This document shows positions 8,834-17,353 of a stretch of 46,417 bases of DNA, piece by piece. The notes beneath the pieces were generated by a model. That model had not been told where the DNA came from, ran no database searches, and saw nothing but the letters and a program-made list of their open reading frames with translations. Position 1 is the first letter of the stretch, and the number at the start of each line of letters is the position of its first letter. The stretch comes from Chitinophagaceae bacterium (lineage in GTDB: Bacteria; Bacteroidota; Bacteroidia; Chitinophagales; Chitinophagaceae), in assembly GCA_016787065.1 (NCBI GenBank), contig JAEUVD010000003.1, positions 98,582 to 144,998 of the forward strand, read 5' to 3'. The position numbers and the translations under genes were made by a program.

Positions 8834-9418
8834 ATGATGTTAAAAAGAATAATACTATTATGGTTGTTCTTCCTTCCCAATTTTCTTTTTGCACAAACCG
8901 ATAGCAACACTGTTTCTTCCACTCCTGTTAAAAAAGTTGTTCTGGCTCCTTTCCCGGATAGCATTTTTCGATTTAATACCATACGTCCAATACCCAAACG
9001 AGCCGCTTTATTCAGTGCATTATTGCCGGGGCTCGGACAAGTTTATAATAAAAATTATTGGAAAACCGGAGTAGTAGCCGTTGGTGCGGGGGTAATTACC
9101 TATTTCATTGTAAGTAACCGTAAGGATTACCTGACCTATCAAAAGGATTATATCTATCGCATCGATGATAACCCGAATACCGTAACCTCTTTCCCAAATT
9201 ATTCAACCGACGATGTTAATCTGTTACGTACCGGATTTAGAAAGTATTATGAGTACTCGATTATTGCAGCATCCGTTGCGTATCTGGTGAATATTCTGGA
9301 TGCGTATACATCCGCACATCTTAAAACATTTGATATGAGTAAAGACATCAGTTATCATTTTACACCCGGGAACTCCGCTCAACCGGTTGCACTCGGTATT
9401 TCCATTTCATTTAAATAG
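8834..9418 (+). CDS. DUF5683 family secreted/membrane protein
   Basis: 194 aa with a signal peptide (MLKRIILLWLFFLPNFLFAQ). A conserved segment with PKRAALFSALLPGLGQVYNK leads into a hydrophobic span (GVVAVGAGVITYFIVS), and a second span is at YYEYSIIAASVAYLVNILDAYTSA, given as two membrane-associated helices. This is the family that usually lies between parB and dapB in Bacteroidota. Function is unknown; the steady linkage to parAB and dapB suggests shared regulation with growth genes. A start at 8837 is equally possible. Confidence 0.8.
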   Translation: MMLKRIILLWLFFLPNFLFAQTDSNTVSSTPVKKVVLAPFPDSIFRFNTIRPIPKRAALFSALLPGLGQVYNKNYWKTGVVAVGAGVITYFIVSNRKDYLTYQKDYIYRIDDNPNTVTSFPNYSTDDVNLLRTGFRKYYEYSIIAASVAYLVNILDAYTSAHLKTFDMSKDISYHFTPGNSAQPVALGISISFK

Positions 9419-9424
9419 TACTCC

Positions 9425-10150
9425 ATGAAACTTGCATTAATTGGTTATGGTAAAATGGGTAAAGCCATTGAAGAAATTGCACTTGAAAAAGGGCATGACA
9501 TTGTGCTGAAAATTTCAAGTAACAATCTTCACGATTTTACGGAAGAGAACATTCGAAAAGCAGATGTTTGTATTGAATTCACAACGCCACATACGGCTTT
9601 TAGCAATATACAAACTTGTTTGCATGCCGGTGTGCCGGTGGTTTGTGGAAGTACCGGATGGTTGGAAAAGAAAAAGGCGATTGAACAAATAGCGCTTGAA
9701 AAAGACTTGGGTTTTTTATATGCGAGTAATTTTAGTGTAGGTGTAAATCTGTTTTTCTACATCAATGAACAAGTTGCTGCCCTTATGTCGAAGTATCCAC
9801 AGTATCAAGTTTCCGTAGAAGAGATTCATCATACAGCAAAGAAAGATGCACCAAGTGGAACGGCAGTTACCATAGCGGAAGGGATACTGATGCATCGGTC
9901 CGACAAAACCAATTGGATTAATGAAGCTACAACATCGGTAAACGAATTAGCTATCATTTCCAAACGCATCGATCCTGCACCGGGTACTCATACCGTTTTT
10001 TATCAATCCGCTATTGATGATATTGTACTCAATCATACAGCACACAACCGTAAAGGTTTTGCTAGCGGAGCGGTACTTGCCGCCGAATTTTTAAAAGGAA
10101 AATCGGGCATCTTTGGAATGCGTGAGGTTTTGGGTATTGGGGAGAAATAA
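9425..10150 (+). CDS. dapB: 4-hydroxy-tetrahydrodipicolinate reductase
   Basis: 241 aa. Reduces the DapA product in the diaminopimelate/lysine pathway, using NAD(P)H. The N-terminal Rossmann motif is GYGKMG at residues 7-12. The catalytic and substrate-binding signature EEIHHTAKKDAPSGTA lies near 132-147 with the key histidines at 135-136 and Lys140. GSTGW at 75-79 contributes to the cofactor site. Follows DUF5683 by 6 nt in the same operon. DapD, a later pathway step, is encoded separately at 19463, so the organism should use the succinylase branch. Confidence 0.96.
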   Translation: MKLALIGYGKMGKAIEEIALEKGHDIVLKISSNNLHDFTEENIRKADVCIEFTTPHTAFSNIQTCLHAGVPVVCGSTGWLEKKKAIEQIALEKDLGFLYASNFSVGVNLFFYINEQVAALMSKYPQYQVSVEEIHHTAKKDAPSGTAVTIAEGILMHRSDKTNWINEATTSVNELAIISKRIDPAPGTHTVFYQSAIDDIVLNHTAHNRKGFASGAVLAAEFLKGKSGIFGMREVLGIGEK

Positions 10151-10177
10151 TAGCACTTACTTCACGACATCAAAACC

Positions 10178-11557
10178 TTAATAACTCACCTCGTAATCGA
10201 TCTCTTTCTTCTTTCCATCCTTAAAGTAAATGGTGGTTTTAACGCGTAAGCTATTATCGCAAGGAAACTGAATGAAAAAGTTTTGTCCTCTATCCGTTGA
10301 ACTGTAATTTGTTTTTGGAAAACCGGGAGGTAACACATAATTCACGTGATCAATATTATTTAACGTGGTTTCATCTGATTGAATGGTAAGCTTCACTTGA
10401 TGTTTATCGAAATTACCGTCGATAGCACTATACTCATGAATTACGAATACATCGGGTTCACTTGGTACAGGCGTATTTTCAGCTTGAAAACTTCCATCTA
10501 ATGTTAATGTGCGCTGTCCTCCTTCGCTTTCCCCTATAACACCACGATTGTTGTTTAACGTTGGTGTAAATTCAGTTTTCCTGTTTGCCGCAACACCATT
10601 TATTTCAAAATCTAATTGATGTTGAATGGATTTTTCGCTACCATCTTTAAAACGAATTAGAGCGGTTAATTCAAATTGCCCCCATACAAACAAACCTATT
10701 CCGTAATTGGTGGAAGGGTCTTGAATAGTCATTACAGGATCAGGAAAACTAGGATGCAAATAATAAGTTACTTCTTTTATAAGTGCCATTTCTTCCGGCG
10801 ATGCTTGAACATAAACTTTCAGAAATTTACTGACGTCTTTCCATACTTTTTTTTCGGTGAGAGAAAGATCGCGAGCCGTATGCGCAATGTCTATCTGATT
10901 ATTGGCTACCGTGGGTGCGTTATTCGTTGTTGCTGAAGCATACAGTATTCGAATTGCTTTTTTATCACCGGCACTAAGCTTGCCCCAATTATTATAATTT
11001 GGGTTGCAATAATTCATTACCGAACTACTATCGCAGGTGGTTACATACACATCGCCATCGGTACCTTGTTTTTCTTTATCACAAAAAATACAATCCTTTC
11101 GATTGTGTTCATGGGCTAACCCGAGTGCATGACCGAATTCATGAACGGCAATAGCAACAATATAATCCTTCCTGCGTTGTTTCATCATAGGCGACCAATT
11201 GTTGAACGTAAAATTCAGGGTCATACCATTCTTTTTACCATCCAGTTGTTTTCCTAAGCCTTCTGTGTGAGGACCGGAACTGCTATCTTCAATCTTAATA
11301 CGAATTCCTTTGGCCTCTGGAGTAGCCTGGCCCCAGCCGGTAAAAATTACAGAAGAGTTTTTTTGCCATGTTTCTGCAATGGCCGTTTCTACCCATTTTC
11401 GTTCTTGTTCATTGGCAGGAGAAGGGTTTTCCCAACTCACGGGAATTTTTGTGTTTTGCCATCGTACGCCCTCCAGGGCAAAAGCATTATTTCGTTCTTG
11501 TCCATACAATCCCCAAAATGAGAATAGGCAAATCCAAAGTGCAACTGCTTGTTTCAT
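10178..11557 (-). CDS. Secreted metzincin metalloprotease with two C-terminal YEATS-like (pYEATS) domains
   Basis: 459 aa from ATG 11557, which starts a signal peptide (MKQAVALWICLFSFWGLYGQ); an ATG at 11611 would add 18 unlikely residues. The catalytic domain has the zinc motif HEFGHALGLAH at 139-149 followed by EHNR, and a Met-turn (SSVMNYCNP, Met181), both typical of metzincins (M10/M12-like). Residues about 244-322 contain VTYYLHPSFPDPV, GLFVWGQFELTALIRFKDG and HQLDF, closely resembling the YEATS beta-sandwich. A second such unit at about 370-459 has VNYVLPPGFPKT and TTIYFKDGKKKEIDYEV. No T9SS tail is seen, so it may stay in the periplasm or be released differently. Convergent with dapB. 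Substrate unknown. Confidence 0.82.
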   Translation of the reverse strand: MKQAVALWICLFSFWGLYGQERNNAFALEGVRWQNTKIPVSWENPSPANEQERKWVETAIAETWQKNSSVIFTGWGQATPEAKGIRIKIEDSSSGPHTEGLGKQLDGKKNGMTLNFTFNNWSPMMKQRRKDYIVAIAVHEFGHALGLAHEHNRKDCIFCDKEKQGTDGDVYVTTCDSSSVMNYCNPNYNNWGKLSAGDKKAIRILYASATTNNAPTVANNQIDIAHTARDLSLTEKKVWKDVSKFLKVYVQASPEEMALIKEVTYYLHPSFPDPVMTIQDPSTNYGIGLFVWGQFELTALIRFKDGSEKSIQHQLDFEINGVAANRKTEFTPTLNNNRGVIGESEGGQRTLTLDGSFQAENTPVPSEPDVFVIHEYSAIDGNFDKHQVKLTIQSDETTLNNIDHVNYVLPPGFPKTNYSSTDRGQNFFIQFPCDNSLRVKTTIYFKDGKKKEIDYEVSY

Positions 11558-11694
11558 GGTTGAAAGATTATAAGTGAAGATAGTTTTTCTTTTTGAAACA
11601 TAGATGAGCATTCTTACATGATGGTACTAACCTAAAACCTTTGTAAATTCTTTTCGACTGTAAACTAATGTTCTCGAATATTTTCGCCACAGCT

Positions 11695-11702
11695 TATATT
11701 TG
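11695..11702 (+). promoter_or_regulatory. Candidate -7 element of the VWA gene (TATATTTG)
   Basis: Exact match to TAnnTTTG. It ends 6 nt before the TTG at 11709, the same spacing seen between this element and the start codon at metC-like, parA, dapD and acpS. The other in-frame TTG, at 11700, lies inside the element. Confidence 0.5.
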
Positions 11703-11708
11703 CCCCGC

Positions 11709-13790
11709 TTGAGTTTTTCATTATCATATCCAACTTGGTTTGTTATCCTTTGTCCGCTAGTAGGATTTCTTTATGCTTTTTTTCTCTACCGAAAAAAGAA
11801 ATCGGCTTTTCCTTCAACCCTGTTATATTGGTTGGTTTTTGCCTTTCGTTTTTTTACTACAACGGTATTAACCTTTCTGTTATTATCACCCATATTAAAA
11901 TACCTTAAGCATAAGGAAGAGAAACCGGGCATTGTATTCATTCAGGATAATTCAGGCTCTGAGAAATTCGCTTTTCGAAAAATAGATAGTGTGGCTTATC
12001 GAAAAAGTGTAATTCAACTTCTGAATGACCTTCGTGAAGAGTATAATGTAAAGGAATATACTATTGGCGACAATTTAAAAGATACCCTTCGATTTCAATA
12101 TAATGAAACCGCTACTGATATCAGTTCCGCTTTAGAAACGGTTTACACCTCGTTAGAAAATGAAAATATTGGCGCGGTTATTCTTGCATCCGATGGTATT
12201 TATAACAAAGGAGTTTCTCCACTGCATGTAAGTTATCCGTTTAAAGGTACGATGTACACAGTAGGACTTGGTGACACTACCATTCAACGGGATGCTTTCA
12301 TAGCCCGTGTTTTTGCAAATCGTGTCGTTTATCTGGGTGATCCATTTGCAATACGCACCGATGCGGCGGCATTTAGTTGTACGGGTAGCGTGGTTACCGT
12401 AACGGTGTTCAATCATAATAGCAATCGTGTGGTTTCTTCACAGCAAGTAAAGGTGATGAACGACCACTTTTCAAAATCTATCGAAACCATCATTCCAACC
12501 AATGTGGCAGGTGTACAGCATTATACCATTTCGATTTCAAAAGTGGAAGGGGAACAAAATGTAGTGAACAACAGTCAGGAACTTTTTGTGGAAGTGCTCG
12601 ATAGTAAGGAATCAGTTTTAATTGTGGCGAATGCACCACACCCTGATGTGTTTGCGTTAAAAGAGGCCTTAAGTAAAAATAAGAATTACAAAGTAGATGT
12701 GCGCATGGCACAGAAAATGGATGCCAACATAAGTAATTACAACTTAATCGTGTTACATAATATACCCTCGGTGGTTTACAATGGTTCTACCATCGTGGAT
12801 CAGGCTAAACGCTTAGGCATTTCGTTGTGGTATATAGTAGGTGCGCAAACAGCACTACCCGTTTTCAATCAAACCCAAACGGCCTTGCAGGTTACGGCAC
12901 GCGGTGCAGGCATGGCCGATGCACAAGCCATACCAAATTCGGAGTTCAGTTATTTCACTCAAACCTTAACCCCTGCTATTGGTAATTTGCCACCGCTATC
13001 GATTCCGTTTGCCGAGTATAAAACAGGTATGAATGCGCAGGTTCTGTTAATTCAGCGATTAGGTAGTGTGAGCACCACGTATCCGTTATGGGTTTTACAA
13101 CAAACGCCAAATCAACGAATCGGAGTAACTGCCGGAGAAGGCATCTGGCGTTGGCGTTTATATAATTACGAACAATATAAAAATTTTAATCAGGTAGATG
13201 ATTGTATTTTGAAAACAGCGCAGTATTTATCGGTGAAGCGCGATAAGAAACAATTCAGAACAACGATGCCTAAATCGGTTTATACCGAAAGTGAACCGGT
13301 AAGTTTTGATGCCGAGCTGTATAACGAAAATTATGAACTGGTAAATACACCGGATGTTCAACTTACTTTATTAGACGAAAAAAATCAGAAGAAGTCATAC
13401 ACCTTAAATAAAGAAGGAAGCTCATATACATTGAATATAGGTAACCTCGCGGCAGGGAAATATTCATATGTAACTAATACTTCTCATAATGGCAAAGCTT
13501 ATTCGGCATCAGGAACCTTCAATGTAATTGCACAAAATATTGAAGAGATTAATACCACCGCCGATTTTGGTTTACTCAATCAACTAGCAAAAAATTATGG
13601 TGGCGAATTTGTATTCTCAAAAGATATTGTTTCGCTGAAAGAGAAAATTAAGAACAATAAAAATATTAAAACATTAATCCGATCAGACGTAAATACCGAA
13701 GCCTTAATTCATTGGAAATGGTTATTTGCACTACTGGCTTTGTTGTTGTCTGCCGAATGGTTCATTCGAAAACGGAGTGGTAACTACTAA
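11709..13790 (+). CDS. Membrane protein with VWA-like domain (BatA/GATase-like family)
   Basis: About 693 aa. No ATG exists at the 5' end; TTG at 11709 is preferred over TTG at 11700 because the latter overlaps the promoter element. Two N-terminal membrane helices (FVILCPLVGFLYAFFLY; WLVFAFRFFTTTVLTFLLL) are followed by a VWA-like region whose first strand ends in DNSGS (residues 80-84, a MIDAS-type DxSxS), a long extracytoplasmic beta region and a final membrane helix (WLFALLALLLSAEWFI). Such proteins are widespread in Bacteroidota, but their role is unclear. The SDR gene starts 14 nt downstream, so the two are probably co-transcribed. Confidence 0.75.
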   Translation: MSFSLSYPTWFVILCPLVGFLYAFFLYRKKKSAFPSTLLYWLVFAFRFFTTTVLTFLLLSPILKYLKHKEEKPGIVFIQDNSGSEKFAFRKIDSVAYRKSVIQLLNDLREEYNVKEYTIGDNLKDTLRFQYNETATDISSALETVYTSLENENIGAVILASDGIYNKGVSPLHVSYPFKGTMYTVGLGDTTIQRDAFIARVFANRVVYLGDPFAIRTDAAAFSCTGSVVTVTVFNHNSNRVVSSQQVKVMNDHFSKSIETIIPTNVAGVQHYTISISKVEGEQNVVNNSQELFVEVLDSKESVLIVANAPHPDVFALKEALSKNKNYKVDVRMAQKMDANISNYNLIVLHNIPSVVYNGSTIVDQAKRLGISLWYIVGAQTALPVFNQTQTALQVTARGAGMADAQAIPNSEFSYFTQTLTPAIGNLPPLSIPFAEYKTGMNAQVLLIQRLGSVSTTYPLWVLQQTPNQRIGVTAGEGIWRWRLYNYEQYKNFNQVDDCILKTAQYLSVKRDKKQFRTTMPKSVYTESEPVSFDAELYNENYELVNTPDVQLTLLDEKNQKKSYTLNKEGSSYTLNIGNLAAGKYSYVTNTSHNGKAYSASGTFNVIAQNIEEINTTADFGLLNQLAKNYGGEFVFSKDIVSLKEKIKNNKNIKTLIRSDVNTEALIHWKWLFALLALLLSAEWFIRKRSGNY

Positions 13791-13804
13791 CAAATATTAA
13801 TCGC

Positions 13805-14590
13805 ATGAATTTATCTCTTGAAGGAAAAACAACTTTGGTTTGTGGAAGTACACAAGGTATAGGCTTCGCCATAGCGCAAGAACTTGCCTTGCTCGGCGCT
13901 GATTGTATTTTAATGGCTCGCAATGCCGAAAGTTTACAACAGGCGAAGGATAGTTTAGATCAATCGAAAGGACAAGTTCATCAGATACAAGTAGCCGATT
14001 TTTCTAGCAATGAACATGTATTGCAAGCGGTACAAGAAGTATTGAAAAACAATACGATTCATATTTTAGTGAACAATACCGGCGGCCCCCCTTCCGGGCC
14101 AATAACCCAAGCCAAACCCGATGATTTTATGCGTGCATTGCAGTTGCATCTGATAAACAACCATCAATTAGCAGTTGCTGTACTTCCCGGTATGAAGGAA
14201 AGTGGTTATGGAAGAATTATCAATGTGGTTTCAACTTCGGTGAAAGTGCCCTTACCTAACCTTGGTGTTAGTAATACCACGAGAGCCGCTGTTGCCGGCT
14301 GGGCTAAAACATTAGCGAATGAAGTAGCATCATCAAATATAACCGTGAATAATGTGTTGCCTGGAGCTACGTCTACGGTTCGCTTGAGTTCTATTATAGA
14401 AAATAAAGCATCCAAAACTGGTCATAGTTTACATGATGTGGAAGATGAAATGTTGCATGAAATTCCGATGAAGCGATTTGGCAAACCGGAAGAAATTGCT
14501 GCTATGGCAGCCTTTCTGGCTTCACCAGCTGCAGGCTATATTACCGGACAAAGCATTTGTGTAGATGGCGGACGAACAGGAAGTATTTAG
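13805..14590 (+). CDS. Short-chain dehydrogenase/reductase family protein with altered active site
   Basis: 261 aa classical SDR fold. The cofactor loop is GSTQGIG at 14-20, and NNTGG at 90-94 replaces the usual NNAG. The catalytic serine region is present (INVVSTSV, Ser143/Ser145). However, the place of the YxxxK motif reads SNTTR (156-160), so the usual Tyr becomes Ser and the Lys becomes Arg. The C-terminal ITGQSICVDGG is canonical. Either catalysis works differently or the protein has another role. It lies between the VWA gene and a lipoprotein gene with tight spacing. Compare FabG at 45261, which keeps all residues. Confidence 0.85.
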   Translation: MNLSLEGKTTLVCGSTQGIGFAIAQELALLGADCILMARNAESLQQAKDSLDQSKGQVHQIQVADFSSNEHVLQAVQEVLKNNTIHILVNNTGGPPSGPITQAKPDDFMRALQLHLINNHQLAVAVLPGMKESGYGRIINVVSTSVKVPLPNLGVSNTTRAAVAGWAKTLANEVASSNITVNNVLPGATSTVRLSSIIENKASKTGHSLHDVEDEMLHEIPMKRFGKPEEIAAMAAFLASPAAGYITGQSICVDGGRTGSI

Positions 14591-14593
14591 TTC

Positions 14594-15136
14594 ATGATAA
14601 GCAGATTTGCTATAGCATTATTTTTTTATTCAGTAATGACAACTGGCTGCGTGAGAAAGTTGAATCCATGTGTAGAAGAATCCATTTCGCAGCAGCTTAA
14701 ACCCGTTAATACAAGTCTGTTGAAATTAGATGGTTATTATTATGGTTCAACACCAAACAACAGTTCTTCGCATGATGTTTTAATATTATACTCTAATGGT
14801 GTTTTATTAAACTACACAACTATCGTTAATAATAATTTCAGTGAGTTCGAAAATCAATTGATTGATGGGCATGATTTAGAAGATTTATATAGAACAAAAG
14901 TTAACTGGGGTGATTTCTTAATAGATAGTAATCGAATCAACATTGAACAACTTGCAGTTGAAGAACATTGCTCACTTTACCTTTTCAAAGGTGCTGGTAC
15001 AATAATTAATGATACGACCTTTTACATCAACAAAATGGTTCAGGTCAACGGTGATAGAAATTATACCATAGAAACAACTTATCATTTCAAACAATTCGGA
15101 ATCAAGCCCGATAGTTCTAATCTCTTTGTTTATTAA
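14594..15136 (+). CDS. Predicted lipoprotein, function unknown
   Basis: 180 aa beginning MISRFAIALFFYSVMTTGCV, with Cys at 19 as a plausible lipobox (TTGC). The mature part has no recognisable motif. It lies 3 nt after the SDR stop codon, so it is transcribed with it. Its DNA is more AT-rich by eye than the SDR upstream. I do not recognise a family. Confidence 0.65.
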   Translation: MISRFAIALFFYSVMTTGCVRKLNPCVEESISQQLKPVNTSLLKLDGYYYGSTPNNSSSHDVLILYSNGVLLNYTTIVNNNFSEFENQLIDGHDLEDLYRTKVNWGDFLIDSNRINIEQLAVEEHCSLYLFKGAGTIINDTTFYINKMVQVNGDRNYTIETTYHFKQFGIKPDSSNLFVY

Positions 15137-15227
15137 CTAAAAGAACTGGGCATTTCCTTAAACAGAAAAATTTCTTCTATTCATCTAATTCCCTACTGCA
15201 TTGATTTTTTTTTCTCACCTTTACAAC

Positions 15228-16001
15228 ATGCGAATTATGCTTCGTTCTCTTTTAGTTGTGCTCTGTAGTATGTTGTACACAGCTACGTTTGCACAGGATA
15301 CCGATGATAGTACATCTACCAAACCACAATCCGATCATATCTGGAATATTGATGTGTTGTGTGGCGTTGATCTGCCCGCGGCCGATATGGCTAAACGGTT
15401 TGGAACATCGTATCGACTCGGGTTCGGATTGAAAAACAAAACAGCCTCAAATTGGATTTATGGCGCCAAGTTTGAATTCATCATGGGTAAAAAAATTAAA
15501 GAAGATAGTTTGCTTTATGGTGTAAAAACAGCCTCCGGCAATGTGATAGCCCAAACAGGTGATCTTATGAATATCGGTATTTTTGAACGCGGCTATCAAG
15601 TAGGGTTTCAAATCGGAAAAATCCTTCCGGTTGCGATGGCGAATAAAAACTCAGGACCGCTGCTACTTCTTTCAACCGGATTCATGCAACATCGTATTAA
15701 ATTATTCGATAAAGATCAGGCCTTCCCTCAAATTAACGACGGCTATTACAAAGGCTACGACCGCTTAACTAATGGCTGGTATATAGATGAACTCATTGGC
15801 TATAATTACTTCTCGAAAAACAAACTCATTAACCTTTATGCAGGTTTCAACTTTACACAAGCTTTCACGAAAGGACGGCGCGATTTCTTGTATGATGTGA
15901 TGCGCAAAGATGATGCCGCTCGTAACGATTTACTCTTTGGTTTTAAATTAGGTTGGGTTGTAGCTATTTACCGCAAGTCGGTAGAAGAAACATACTATTA
16001 A
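15228..16001 (+). CDS. Secreted/outer-membrane protein of unknown function next to waaA
   Basis: 257 aa from ATG 15228; ATG 15237 is also possible, and a TTG at 15201 is unlikely. A signal peptide is clear (MLRSLLVVLCSMLYTATFAQ). The mature chain has strand-like glycine/aromatic patterns (YRLGFGLKNKTASNWIYGAK, NLYAGFNFTQAF, LLFGFKLGWVVAIYRK) that suggest an outer-membrane barrel. Its stop codon overlaps the waaA start by one base, so the two are coupled, hinting at a link with the cell envelope. Confidence 0.65.
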   Translation: MRIMLRSLLVVLCSMLYTATFAQDTDDSTSTKPQSDHIWNIDVLCGVDLPAADMAKRFGTSYRLGFGLKNKTASNWIYGAKFEFIMGKKIKEDSLLYGVKTASGNVIAQTGDLMNIGIFERGYQVGFQIGKILPVAMANKNSGPLLLLSTGFMQHRIKLFDKDQAFPQINDGYYKGYDRLTNGWYIDELIGYNYFSKNKLINLYAGFNFTQAFTKGRRDFLYDVMRKDDAARNDLLFGFKLGWVVAIYRKSVEETYY

Positions 16002-17239
16002 TGCTTTCCGTATTTCTTTATTCGATAGGTATTCGTATTTACGGACTCGCGCTGTCTATCGCTGCTTTATTTCATACAAAGGCTTCCCGATTACAACAAG
16101 GACGGCGAAGCTGGCAACAGAAATTAAAACAACAACTTGCTCAGAAGCCAGCTGATCAAAAAACAATTTGGTTTCACGTTGCTTCGGTAGGCGAATTCGA
16201 ACAGGCACTACCTGTGTACCAAAAGCTCATCGACAAACATCCGCAACACCAATATGTTTTTAGTTTTTACTCGCCATCGGGTTATGATTATGCAGAAAAG
16301 AAATTTCCGGAGATCACTACCTGTTATTTGCCTTTAGATACTGCTTCCAACATGAAGGAGTTAATTGCCTTACTTCGTCCGAGTATGGTCGTTATTGTAA
16401 AATATGAATTTTGGTATCATCTTTTAGATCAATTAAAACAGCATCATATTCCGGTTTTTCTCTTAAGCGGAATTTTCCGGCCATCGCACTATTTCTTTCA
16501 ACCGCTTACACAACGGTTCTTTCAAAGTATGTTGCATAACTTCGAACATCTATTTGTTCAGAATGAAGAAAGTCTGCAATTAATTCAACCTATCGTGGGT
16601 GGCTCCAAAGTCAGTATAAGTGGCGATACCCGAGCCGAACGTGTTCTTGAAAACAAATCGTCTCCCTTACAAGATCAAATACTGGAAACGTTTTGTACAC
16701 AACATCCTGTGTTTATAGCAGGGTCGGTTTGGAAAGAAGATGAAGCGGTTCTGCAAAAAATAATCGAAGAGCTCCCTCTTAACTATAAAGTTATTTTGGC
16801 TCCACATGAGTTTACGCATTATTCGTTCCAAGCAAGAATCGAAGAACAAACACACTATTCCGATTTCGATTCAGCAAAACGCATCCTAATTTTAGATACG
16901 CTAGGATTACTTTCCCGAACCTATCGTTACGCCTCCTTGGTTTACGTTGGTGGTGGTTTCGGCAAGGGAATTCACAATATTCTAGAACCCCTAGTTTTTG
17001 GCATTCCGGTACTGATAGGTACCAAACACGAAAAATTTCATGAAGCGCAGGAAATGAAACAATTGGGAACCGTTTTTGCCATCAATACACCTGAAGAAGC
17101 CGCACAGGTTACCGCATCCCTTTTGAAAAATGACGAACGTATGACGGATATTCGTCATAAACTAGCAACTTATTTCGCATCCCGTGCTAACATTTCAGGT
17201 GAAATAGTTGTCTTTTTAGAGAAATACCTGAAATCATAA
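16001..17239 (+). CDS. waaA: 3-deoxy-D-manno-octulosonic acid (Kdo) transferase
   Basis: 412 aa from ATG 16001, which overlaps the preceding TAA by one base; a longer reading from 15953 would overlap the upstream gene by 49 nt. It transfers Kdo from CMP-Kdo to lipid IV-A in LPS synthesis at the inner membrane. An N-terminal membrane anchor (FLYSIGIRIYGLALSIAALF) is followed by WFHVASVGEFEQALP (catalytic Glu in VGE), VKYEFWYHLL, GSVWKEDE and the GT-B donor-site signature YVGGGFGKGIHNILEP. Length and motifs fit WaaA (KdtA). Confidence 0.95.
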   Translation: MLSVFLYSIGIRIYGLALSIAALFHTKASRLQQGRRSWQQKLKQQLAQKPADQKTIWFHVASVGEFEQALPVYQKLIDKHPQHQYVFSFYSPSGYDYAEKKFPEITTCYLPLDTASNMKELIALLRPSMVVIVKYEFWYHLLDQLKQHHIPVFLLSGIFRPSHYFFQPLTQRFFQSMLHNFEHLFVQNEESLQLIQPIVGGSKVSISGDTRAERVLENKSSPLQDQILETFCTQHPVFIAGSVWKEDEAVLQKIIEELPLNYKVILAPHEFTHYSFQARIEEQTHYSDFDSAKRILILDTLGLLSRTYRYASLVYVGGGFGKGIHNILEPLVFGIPVLIGTKHEKFHEAQEMKQLGTVFAINTPEEAAQVTASLLKNDERMTDIRHKLATYFASRANISGEIVVFLEKYLKS

Positions 17240-17353
17240 TTTCTCCTTAAACCGCTTCTGTAAAGGACGCGCTCTCCTCGGAAACATAATTTTTCAGGTA
17301 TCGGAATGAATAACTATATTAGCGGATTAATCATGAGTCACGTATTATTTAAC

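Noticed and set aside
10338..10354. parS-like palindrome around TTCACGTGAT
   Set aside because: Only the central bases match the usual ParB site, the arms do not, and it lies inside the metalloprotease coding region.
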